This document shows, in pieces, positions 11,716 to 21,689 of a stretch of 64,000 bases of DNA. The notes under the pieces are model-generated. The model searched no databases and was not told where the DNA came from. It saw nothing but the letters and a program-made list of their open reading frames with translations. Source of the DNA: Lycorma delicatula (taxonomy: Eukaryota; Arthropoda; Insecta; Hemiptera; Fulgoridae); the NCBI RefSeq assembly GCF_047948215.1, contig NC_134458.1, positions 134,729,571-134,793,570 on the forward strand. The letters run 5' to 3'. Within the stretch, counting starts at the first letter, position 1. Every line of letters starts with the position of its first letter. The translations under genes were made by a program, and so were the position numbers.

Positions 11716-13841
11716 AAAAATAAAAACCGACTTCAAAAAATAATAGTACTAAAAAATTACGTTTTTATTTATTAACTAAAGTAAACGTATTTACAGCAGA
11801 TAACTATTTCTGAAGTTGCTAGCCAGCACAAGTTAGAAAAAACCTATGATCTATATAATACAAATCCAACTTCAAACAATGCAAAATTGGTAATAGACGT
11901 TTTACTACTATAAAATCTATAAGATCTACAAAAATATAATTCAACAATAAAATTTGACATGCAAAAATATGATATAAAAATACTTTACAGATGCTTAGGT
12001 ACGTGTATTACCACATAGTATACACGCCTTAGTGAACTCAAGATGAGATATGATCGTGAGATGCTCACTTTTATACGCTCCTGAGATCCCATTTTACATG
12101 TGGGAATCCCGTTTAGCCGCCTAGCGGTTGGTTGAGGTACTAACTGTACGTAATTTTATGTTTAATTTGTGTTGGCTGGTACCGACCTCAAGAATAGTTA
12201 TTTGTTGTAAATACTTTTAATTTAGTTATTAAATGAAAATATAATTATTTGTAACATTTTAGTACTATTACTAGCTGCAGGGCATGTCTACAGCACGCCT
12301 CCACAGCTAGGCCCTCCGAGCGGGTTGCCTTAGCGGGCGGCGTCTCGGAATGGGATGATTAGATGTCCAAAATTGTATACCTAGTTTGTAAAAATTTTTT
12401 TTTGAATGATGAAAATTGATAAAACGAAAGTTAACTCTAGAAATTGGTACTAACGACTCGGGATTTTCCGCTAGTGATCGGTACATTCCGGTACCTACTT
12501 TTTGGTTATAGTTCATTATTTTATGAAGAAAAACAATCACATAAATAAATAAAAAATATGTAACAAAAGGATTTTAAAACACCACTCTTAAATTAAACGC
12601 ACTAAAAGGTAAAAAATAATTGTAGGACGGTATCAGAATGGATTTGACAACAAACTTTGATGGTGATATGTAATATTATGTGAAAGTCATAGCTTCAAAT
12701 AAAAAATGTGATGTTTTTGCCAATTTTTTCTTATGCGTGTTTGCACCCCACTCTTTAGGCCATTCATCACATATAAGAAAAAATTGGCAAAAACATCACA
12801 TTTTTAATTTGAAGCTATGACTTTCACATAATCTTATATATCGCTATCAAAACTTGTCAAATCCATTCCGAGATACCGTCCTAAAATTATTTTGTACATT
12901 TTAGTGCGTTTAATTTAAGAGTGGTGTATTAAAACATTTTTACATATTTTTTGTTTTTTAATTTTTAGTGCATTTAATGTATAAGAATGGTTTTTAGAAA
13001 GTTTTTTTTATATATCTTTTATTTTCTATTTTAGTGTTCATAAGTTTATACTTTACAGATCCGCTAGCGCACAGGTTTGAGCGTATTTAGTAAACGATCG
13101 AATCGGTACGTTTTACGGTGAGTGAGTGCAATCAAAACAGGACTAAACGATTTAATTTCCGGATAACCAAGATCCGGTCGATCAAGAGTGTACCCGATGA
13201 GGTTGACCTGCTCAATGAGTGCTCGCTGCTCGATGAGTTAGCGCTCGACCTGCTGATACTTACGCCGTTTAAATCTTGAAAATCGGACGAGCGGTTGCCG
13301 AGATTTTATGGTGGTACCCCATCGCACCCTCTCCCCAATTTCCTAATGGTGCCCCGGTGGCACTTGAAAATATTACCATCCGATGGGTACTACTGGGAGC
13401 GAATGAGGTGATTGACGCGGGGATCGACAAATTTTTCAGAGCGCTAGGACCGACCGTTTTCGAGATATTTGCGATTTTCGTTCGAAAATTCGGATCCGGT
13501 TAAAAGTACTAGATTTTCCCAATATTTCGATATATTTATATATATCTGTATGTGTGTGCGCGTGCACATATATATAAAACGTCTTCCCAGTCTTTGACAG
13601 AATATTTCAACATGGCTGATGTGCATAATTAGGGCCTTTGTATTTCAACGTCAATTTTCTGTCCAGTTTTAATTCGTTCTCTGTCATAATATTTCGTAAT
13701 TTTCCTTTTTTTTTAGCAGTATTCTGCTACTAATTACTTTTACTTTTGCTACAAATTCTTTTACTTTAGTTTATAAATAAAAAATATAATTATTTGTAAC
13801 TTTTTAGTACAATTATTTGTTGAAGTCGGTTTTTATTTTTT
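11716..13841. mobile_element. Element with CCGACTTCAA-type terminal inverted repeats
   Basis: The left end AAAAACCGACTTCAAAAAAT (within 11,716-11,760) and the right end ATTTGTTGAAGTCGGTTTTT (within 13,797-13,841) are inverted copies. The match continues inward through a TAGTACTAAAAA segment and a stretch with AACTAAAGTAAA. A third copy of the right inner end lies at about 12,200-12,278. Inside are the hairpin at 12,551-12,952 and a GC-richer segment (13,050-13,500) with no convincing protein. I see no transposase, so this is a non-autonomous or composite DNA transposon of unknown superfamily. It directly abuts the Helitron 3' end. Confidence 0.6.
12551..12952. repeat. Long near-perfect hairpin (about 180-bp arms)
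   Basis: The left arm (12,551-12,734) and right arm (12,773-12,952) are inverted copies, differing at scattered positions, around a 38-base loop that includes GCACCCCACTCTTTAGG. The arms begin with AAAAAATATGTAA and meet at TTGCCAATTTTTTCTTAT. It is probably a foldback MITE. If transcribed it would give one long double-stranded RNA. Confidence 0.92.
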
Positions 13842-13842
13842 A

Positions 13843-15461
13843 CTAGCCGTGGCCCGCGACTTCGTCCGCGTGGGATTTATTCACTCGTTACAAATAGTAC
13901 TTCATTGTGAAAATTGATTCGCAAAAATTAACGACTATATGAAACATAGCTGAAACCCGCGACTTCGTCCGCGTCGGAATCACTTAATTTATTGAATATA
14001 GCTGCCCGGCCCGGCTTCGCACGGTTGGTGTACCCATTTAAAAAAATAAGATATTTGTTGCAGTCGTTCAGGGTTTTGGGCCACTTGTTCAACCGTTTCT
14101 GCGGTAAAATACACCCTTTGGCCGTTTTCTAAGTGGACGGCTAACTGCAAGACTGTAGGATGTCGCTCGTGAATGGGAAATTCTAAAATTCGCCAAACAG
14201 ATTCGGATGTACTTATGTACCGGCCATTTACATAGTTTTCCACTTCATCGTTTGGGTTTTTGACGCTAAAAGTAGCTTGGTCAGATCCTTTATTGATATA
14301 TTTACAAATGTATTTGATGGCTTAAACTGAGTGGCAGTACTCGATATTTATGTGCGCGTTAAACATCCTACACAATAATGGAGAATAAGGGACAATCCAC
14401 CTATTATCTATATAGAAAGTACTTCCTCTGATATTTAGCGTAGCGCTCTGGCCTCCATTTTCGGCGTCACGACGACGATAAACTGGATATCCGTCCTCTC
14501 CGGTTTGGGTAGCGTTGACGAAACGTCGAGGGTACTTTTTTGTGCAGATACCGTTTTTCATACATGGTGCTGTTAAGTTATGCTCTCCGCATGACCGTGC
14601 ACCATATTTTTAGTCACGATATCGTACAATATCGGGTCGTTTTGTTGGTTGGGCAGTTCCGCAATTATGACACTATCAATTTCGTCTGGCTAGATTTTTC
14701 TTTCTAGCCAAAACAGCAAATGACAGTGAGGTAAACCCCGCTTCTGCCACTCCACACTTGCCATGTAACATTTCACTTTGCCGAATATTTCATCTTTTGT
14801 GAATAATTTTATGATTTTTTCATCTTTAAATGAAATACCCTTGAAATTATTTTTATTGCCCTAGCCTGTAAACTATTTCTAGAAAGTTGAGATCTTAATC
14901 TTTTGGGCATTTTGAAATGATAAAAAAAACTAAATACTACATCAACTAATACTAAATTATTTGCTTACATGTTGAACAGGAATTAGCCTGTATATGAAGT
15001 GGTGATTAAAAAATTATAAAAAATTCAAAATATTTTCAAGGAAAAATATTCGATATCGCACACAACCGCTGCGTAGGAAGCCGACCGACCGCGCGAATGA
15101 GCCGCGCGGCTCTTTATTTTGTGAATTGACTCCCCTCCCGCACCGCAGTGACGCTTAGGTCATATGCTGCTGCCTAGCTAGCCGAGCGGGTTTTGGGCGG
15201 GGTGATGGAGCAGTGGCAGGCGGTGGTGGGGACGCGAGCGTCAAGAGAGACACGACGGCGACGGACAGTTGCTAGTTACTGAATTACAAAGATAGAAAAA
15301 TTAAAATATGTTGCTTAAATAACGTGGTAAAAAGTAGCCTATGTTCATCAGGGATAATGTCGGCTTCTAATGGAAAAAGAATTTTTCAAATCGGTCCAGT
15401 AGTTTTGGAGCCTATTCAATACAAACAAACAAATCTTTCCTCTTTGTAATATTAGTGTAGA
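13843..15461 (-). mobile_element. Deleted Helitron with both ends
   Basis: Read on the minus strand, the element starts 5'-TCTACACTAATATTACAAAG at 15,461. It ends with a GC-rich hairpin (GCGGACGAAGTCGCGGGCCA) followed by CTAG at 13,846-13,843. The flanking bases are A on the 5' side and T on the 3' side (minus sense). TC...CTRR ends inserted between A and T define Helitrons. The 1.6-kb length is far below that of an autonomous Helitron. A second copy of the 3' hairpin lies inside at about 13,952-13,978, so the 3' end may have been duplicated. Bases 15,050-15,260 are markedly GC-rich. Confidence 0.92.
14030..14910 (-). pseudogene. Helitron Rep (HUH nuclease) remnant, helicase missing
   Basis: From the ATG at 14,908-14,910 the minus strand reads MPKRLRSQLSRNSLQAR, a typical Helitron protein start. 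A jump follows to FGKVKCYMASVEWQKRGLPH. The HUH motif is the H-C-H of LPHCHLLFW at 14,720-14,728. Then come GICTKKYPRRF, DGYPVYRRRD, DNRWIVPYSPLL and IKYICKYINKGSD with the candidate catalytic Tyr pair. The remnant ends in GRYISTSESVWRILEFPIHE and LAVHLENGQRVYF. Stops and frameshifts interrupt it. Most of the N-terminal zinc region and the whole PIF1-type helicase are absent, so it could move only with help from another copy. Confidence 0.92.
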
Positions 15462-17061
15462 TAAATTATATTATAAAATCTCCTTTTGTACTGTGCGAGC
15501 GGTTAGTGGCTAAGGGTGTAGAACCGTTTGGTTTTGTTGGTATTTTTCCTAAGATTATCATCGGATTTGGTTAATATTTATTTGGGACCATTCCGAAAGT
15601 ATACTCTTTTTATTTAATAAAATAATATCAAAATCGGTTTACTAACGCCGGAGTATTGAGTAACATTCATTAAAAAAATTGTCAAATTGATAACCTCGTT
15701 TTTTGAAGTCTGTTAATAAATATTAGACTTTTTTTTATGTAAAAATTATTTTTACGCTGTAGAATCGATATGTGCCTTGCGATAATCATGTAATCGATAT
15801 TACACGATAGTTCTCAAGGAGCCATTTGAACGTATGACATTATCTATGCAATATCTCAGGTTAATTCGAAAATAGCCAAATTTTTCCAGTGTTAAATGGA
15901 ATCTTAACATCTTTTAATTCTTTTGTTTAATTAAAATTCAAACATGTGAATGTCATTTAATGGATTTTATTGTCTTAACGAAAACGTGTTCAAAATCGAA
16001 GAGTGACATAAATCGAAGAGTTAACATTATATTTCGTTACTTTCGTAGCAAATAATGACTAGAAAGTAATGAAATACTTTCACTGCTTTCGTCCATCTAT
16101 TCACGTCTAAGATAAAAAACTATACGCTTATATTTATATTAAACTTTGAAGAATACGATTTCAAAGCTGTGAAAATCTAGTTAAGATATGAAGATAAAAT
16201 TTATAAACAATATTTTTTAGTTTTTTAATTATTATAATGCCTTTTCTAAGGTAAGTTGCTCGAGTCGCATGTAAATCCGTGGTTTTTCTGTAGTTGTGTA
16301 TTTTATTTTGATTATGTGTTGACGATTATGCTAATTGTTTTACATAAATTACGTTTAAGTTATTTTTTTTGCATTCTTATCAAAGGTTTTATATTCCTTA
16401 TTTATGATATACAAAGTATGTCCTAGAGGATGATTTGTTGAGCAGTGTTTGTAGGTAGATTTAAGGTTTTATACAAGGCAAACCGCTTAACTGTTATTAA
16501 TTTTATTTTGACCCTTAATTTATATAACCCAAGGAATTTATTATATATACGGGAATTAGTTCTCATTTTAATGCATTCAGATAATTATTATTGTTTTGTA
16601 TTATTTTTCATGTCTTGAGAGCGCCGCTGAATATTTAATGTTCTTATTTGGTTTTTCATCTCTTTTTTTTCCTTCCTGTTTACTTTAGGCTCTATTTTTA
16701 TTGTTATTTCCTTTTTACAATTATTGAAATTATTACTGAATTATTGCAATTTTTAATTTTTTTTATAACTTGAAGTTTATGGCATTTAAATTTGCATGTT
16801 TGTCTAACGATACTATAGCAAAGACTGTAAAGGTTACATAGTAGCTTAGCGGGTTGTTGTTATTATCCTTGAAGCTTAAATTAAAATAATCTCGTTGAGG
16901 AAATAAAATTAGTCCTAACGATTTTATTTTTTGCCAATCTCTTCGTTCCTGAACAGTTAAAGTATTTTTATCGTCGGAAGTATGGATATATAGCTGTAAC
17001 GAATTTAGTTAACATGTACACCGTCTTTGTTGAAAGTGTAGACCGTATGTGGGGCATTATA
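15462..17061. other. AT-rich DNA without a recognised gene
   Basis: No coding unit recognised. A short patch near 15,690-15,710 (TTTTTTGAAGTCTGTTAATAA) resembles the CCGACTTCAA-type end at 13,797-13,841 and may be a fragment of the element the Helitron entered. The rest is simple AT-rich DNA. Confidence 0.5.
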
Positions 17062-17370
17062 CGGAGCGAGTCAAAAGTATGGTAACCCCTCAACAATTTT
17101 AAAACTGTTCCAGATACAATACTGTAACTTTCAGGATAAGATATCGGTCAACTACTTTATCTTTTGACGAGAAATAGAAATTCATCTCCATATTGGGGAG
17201 TGGCCCTGGGGTTGTAATTTAAATATTTTAAAATGGTAATATCCGTTGTGTGATAAATAATTTTAAAGGTCTCTTTAAGACAGAAAAATGATTAAATAAA
17301 AAATTGGTACTATGTCTCTACCCAAAATGGCGGCGGGATAAATTTTTGATTTTGAAAATAACTATATTTG
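17062..17370 (+). repeat. Left terminal inverted repeat
   Basis: Begins CGGAGCGAGTCAAAAGTATG just after TA and ends near the AT-rich bases that follow TACCCAAAATGGCGGCGGGA. It pairs with 24,712-25,018 in inverted orientation. Confidence 0.88.
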
Positions 17371-17763
17371 GTAAATTCAAATAATAAAATTAAATAAAAA
17401 GAATTTAAACTGAATTAAATTAAAATTTAATCTAATTTAATTTAAATTTAAAATTTAAAAAAATATATTTTTTAACAGGTTGACTGCCACACTGAAAAAC
17501 GTAACACTTCCCAAGGTTGCTATACTTATTTTGCTAAAAATATCCGCCAGTGCTGCCATTTTTTTTTCTTCAATTTCAATGAAGGTGTTGTTACCCTATT
17601 AATAATATTTAATAACAGTTTCACTTTGCAATTTTACTTTTTGAAATATTTAAAAATAAAGTTGAGACAACAATTTGTCTCATAGCAGCCGTAGATAACG
17701 AGACACCAATTGATGCCTCAGAATGTTTAACATATTTTAATTAATTATAATATCTTTTACTTG
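17371..17763. other. Transposon interior left of the LINE insertion
   Basis: Interior DNA of the Tc1/mariner-type element with no recognisable coding sequence. It ends with the 12-base target ATCTTTTACTTG (17,752-17,763), repeated on the far side of the LINE. Confidence 0.7.
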
Positions 17764-20254
17764 TGTGCATACGAAGAGATTGATGAAGCAATTAAACACA
17801 TAAAAGGAGATGAAAATTTAATAATAATTGGAGATTGGAATGCAAGCATTGGAAAAGGCAAGGAAGGAAATATAGTGGGTGGATACGGGCTGGGCAAAAG
17901 GAATGAAAGAGGGGACCGACTTATAGAGTTTTGCACGAAGTATAATTTAGTAATTGCCAACACCCATTTTAAAAATCATAATAGAAGAATATACACTTGG
18001 AAAAAGCCAGGCGATACTGAAAGGTATCAGATAGATTATGTTATGGTTAAGCAAAGATTTAGAAATGACTGCAAAACTTACCCTGGAGCAGACATTGATA
18101 GCGACCATAATTTGGTGATAATGAAATGTAAATTGGGGTTTAAAAACCTGAAGAAAAGATGTCAGATGAATCGGTGGAATTTAGAGAAGCTTTGGAAGAG
18201 GAGGTAAAGAAGATTTTTGAGGAGGACATCGCAAGAGGTCTGAGTAAAAAAGATAAGGTAGAAAATGTAGAAGAAGAATGGGAGAATGTTAAAAAGGAAA
18301 TTCTTAAATCAGCAGAAGCAAACTTAGGCGGAATAAAGAGAACTGGTAGAAAACCGTGGGTTTCAGACGATATATTGCAGCTGATGGATGAACGTAGAAA
18401 ATATAAGAATGCTAGTGATGAAGAAAGTAAAAGGAACTATCGGCAATAAAGAAATGCTATAAAGAGGAATTGCAAACTGGCAATAGAAGAGTGCATTAAA
18501 GAAAAGTGTTCAGGAGTGGAAAGAGAAATGAACATTGGTAAAATAGTCGGAGCATACAGGAAAGTTAAGGAAAATTTTGGGGTACATAAGTTAAAATCCA
18601 ATAATGTGTTAAACAAAGGTGGTACAACGATTTATATATGAAAGGTAAAGTGGATAGGTGAGTGGAATATATGGAATACTTATATTGAGGAAATGAATCA
18701 GAAAATGGTGTTATAGAGGAGGAAGAGGAAGTCGAACAGGATGAAAGGGGAGAAACAATACTGAGATCTGAATTTAAAAGATTGGAATGGCAGAAAGGCT
18801 CCTGGAATAGACAGAATACCTGCAGAATTACTGCGAAATGCAGGTGAGGAAGCGATTGATAGATTATACAAACTGGTGTGTAATATTTATGGAAAAGGGT
18901 AAGTTCCCTCTGACTTCAAAAAAAGTGTTATAGTCATGATACCAAAGAAAGAAGGAGCAGATAAATTTGAAGAATACAGAATAATTAGTTTAACTAGTCG
19001 TGCATCAAAAATCTTAACTAGAATTCTATACAGAAGAATTGAGAGGAGAATGGAAGAAGGGTTAGGAGAAGATCAATTTGGTTTCAGGAAAAGTATAGGG
19101 ACAAGAGAAGCAATTTTAGGCCTCAGATTAATAGTAGAAGGAAGATTAAAGAAAAACAAACCAACATACTTGGCGTTTATAGACCTAGAAAAGGCATTCG
19201 ATAACGTAGACTGGAATAAAATGTTCAGCATTTAAAAAAAAGGGTTCAAATACAGAGATAGAAGAACAATTGCTAACATGTACAGGAACCAAACAGCAAC
19301 AGTAATAATTGAAGAACATAAGAAAGAAGCCGTGATAAGAAAGGGAGTCCGACAAGGATGTTCCCTATCTCCGTTACTTTTTAATCTTTACATCGAACTA
19401 GCAGTTAATGATGTTAAAGAACAATTTAGATTCGGAGTAACAGTACAAGGTGAAAAGATAAAGATGGTACGATTTGCTGATGATATAGTAATTCTAGCCG
19501 AGAGTAAAAAGGATTTAGAGGAAACAATGAACGGCATAGATGAAGTCCTACGCAAGAACTATCGCATGAAAATAAACAAGAACAAAACAAAAGTAATGAA
19601 ATGTAGTAGAAATAACAAAGATGGACCACTGAATGTGAAAATAGGAGGAGAAAAGGTTATGGAGGTAGAAGAATTTTGTTATTTGGGAAGTAGAATTACT
19701 AAAGATGGACGAAGCAGGAGCGATGTAAAATGCCGAATAGCACAAGCGAAACGAGCCTTCAGTAAGAAATATAATTTGTTTACATCAAAAATTAATTTAA
19801 ATGTCAGGAAAAGATTTTTGAAAGTATATGTTTGGAGTGTCGCTTTATATGGAAGTGAAACTTGGGTGATCGGAGTATCTTATAAGAAAAGATTAGAAGC
19901 TTTTGAAATGTGGTGCTATAGAAGAATGTTAAAACTCAGATGGGTGGATAGATTGACAAATGAAGAGGTATTGCGGAAAATAAATGAAGAAAGAAGCATT
20001 TGGAAAAATATAGTTAAATGAAGAGACAGACTTACAGGCCACATACTAAGGCATCCTGGAATAGTCGCTTTAATGTTGGAAGGACAGGTAGAAGGAAAAA
20101 ATTGTGTAGGCGGCCACGCTTGGAATATGTAAAACAAATTGTTAGGTTGTTAGGGATGTAGGATTTAAGGGGTATACTGCAATGAAACGACAAGCACTAG
20201 ATAGGGAATCTTGGAGAGCTGCATCAAACCAGTCAAATGACTGAAGACAAAAAA
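17764..20254 (+). pseudogene. 5'-truncated RTE-like LINE (family A, copy 2)
   Basis: Codes for an endonuclease-reverse transcriptase, broken by stops and frameshifts. The EEP endonuclease part keeps [31 protein letters not shown] and DIDSDHNLVIMKC. The linker follows (KKIFEEDIARGLSKKDK). The RT reads RKAPGIDRIPAELLR, KSVIVMIPKKEGADK, EDQFGFRKSIGTREA, AFIDLEKAFDNVDW, VRQGCSLSPLLFNLYIE and VRFADDIVILAE (catalytic F-A-D-D near 19,470). The tail reads GSETWVIGVSYKKR and FEMWCYRRMLKLRWVDR. A TGA at 20,019-20,021 stands inside the C-terminus that copy 1 keeps open. It is bounded by the 12-base duplication ATCTTTTACTTG at 17,752-17,763 and 20,255-20,266, and truncated within the endonuclease. It sits inside the Tc1/mariner-type transposon. 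Confidence 0.95.
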
Positions 20255-20266
20255 ATCTTTTACTTG

Positions 20267-20567
20267 CTAACAACTGATGGTATTTATTTGTAATTCTACA
20301 ACTCCAGAATTGTTTGAATACTATTTTTACTAAGTCACTCTCTTCTGTAATAAAATCACATCTTACTGATAATTACGTTCTGAATTGAGATTTTTTAAAG
20401 CAGATTTTGAATTTAATACTTTTAAGAGTACTTGGATTAAAATAAACTAAACTTTGTCAGTAAACAACTAAAATTAATTAAAATTATGTTTTCAACATAA
20501 TTATGTTATGTTGAACACTTTTCAATTGTGTTCATTTTGTTTTTAAAAGCTTTTATTTAACTCGATT
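20267..20567. other. Transposon interior between LINE and complex block
   Basis: AT-rich DNA of the host transposon. Its last bases hold one copy of AAAAGCTTTTATTTAACT (20,547-20,564), the motif that recurs through the block to the right. Confidence 0.6.
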
Positions 20568-21689
20568 ATTGGAGTTCTTAAAAAATATATTCTTGTTTTT
20601 ACCTCAGAATACCCTAAATATATTTTTGAATAAACTTAAAATATATGCCACATGCCACTTCATTCATTACAATCAGTTTCAAATGTATTCATAAAATATG
20701 TGCAAGTTTAAGCAAATATTTTTGAAGAACAACTTGTTTAACATTATTATATATTATGTAGAAGTTAAACTTTGCATAAAATTAAAAACAAAACAACACC
20801 TAAACAAAAAATACACTACCCATTAATGTTGTCCAGCCGATAACAATGCCCTACAACCAAGACCAAGAAACAGATAATGTAATATTGCCGGGCCTCAAGA
20901 TACAAACAAAAAGTTCTTTTGAATATTATTTACACTTCAATTAAATATAAAGGTACACATTTGGAATTTTAGAAAAACATTTAAAAATGTTTATTCTGTG
21001 ATTTATTAAACTTGATATCATCTTTTCTGATTTTAAAAAGCTTTAAAATTGGATATTGAAAAAAAGGAAATAGGTTATTGTTTGTTCACCTTCCAAAACA
21101 CATTTAAAGACTTTCTTTAAAAAAAAGAAAATTATTTAACACAGCTAAAAATGTTTTATGCAACATGCAACAATAGTATTTGATGAACCGTTCCTGGAAA
21201 TTTCCTCAAACTCAGGGGTACTTAATTTTAAAACCGGTAGCAAAATTATAATAAGCACAAACATGTAAGGAAAACATGTTTTTATATCGGACATGATTCA
21301 TTGCATTATGCTCCTAGTAAACAGAGATAAATCATACAACAATATTTAATTAAAAAAAAAATTGTATTTTTAAAAGCTTTTATTTAACTCGCTTTAGGCA
21401 TAATCAAATCTTGCGACTGCTATGTCTTTTGATCTATCGTATGAAAATCAATGAAATTTGGTACACGTATGTAACTTCGATGACAATACAGCACTACAAT
21501 GTCGACATTTGATATGACCCGCCCCCACGCGCTACCCCTACACTAAATTCATGCATTTAGTTGAAAATTTTCATTTCTCATGAACTATCCTATGAAAATG
21601 ATTGAAATTTGGTACACATATGTAACTTCAATGTGTAAAAATAAATATTTTTACTTTTTTAAAAGCTTTTATTTTTAGTCTTAAAAAAA

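Noticed and set aside
13276..13503. 75-codon open frame in a GC-richer patch
   Set aside because: It lies in non-coding DNA inside the CCGACTTCAA-ended element and resembles no protein.
20544..21395. LTR retrotransposon, from the direct repeat TTTTAAAAGCTTTTATTTAA
   Set aside because: The repeat is about 25 bases, no TG...CA ends, primer site or gag-pol is present, and one copy is absent in the second block.
21440..21640. CRISPR-like repeats (GAAATTTGGTACAC twice)
   Set aside because: Only two diverged units in insect DNA, with no array.
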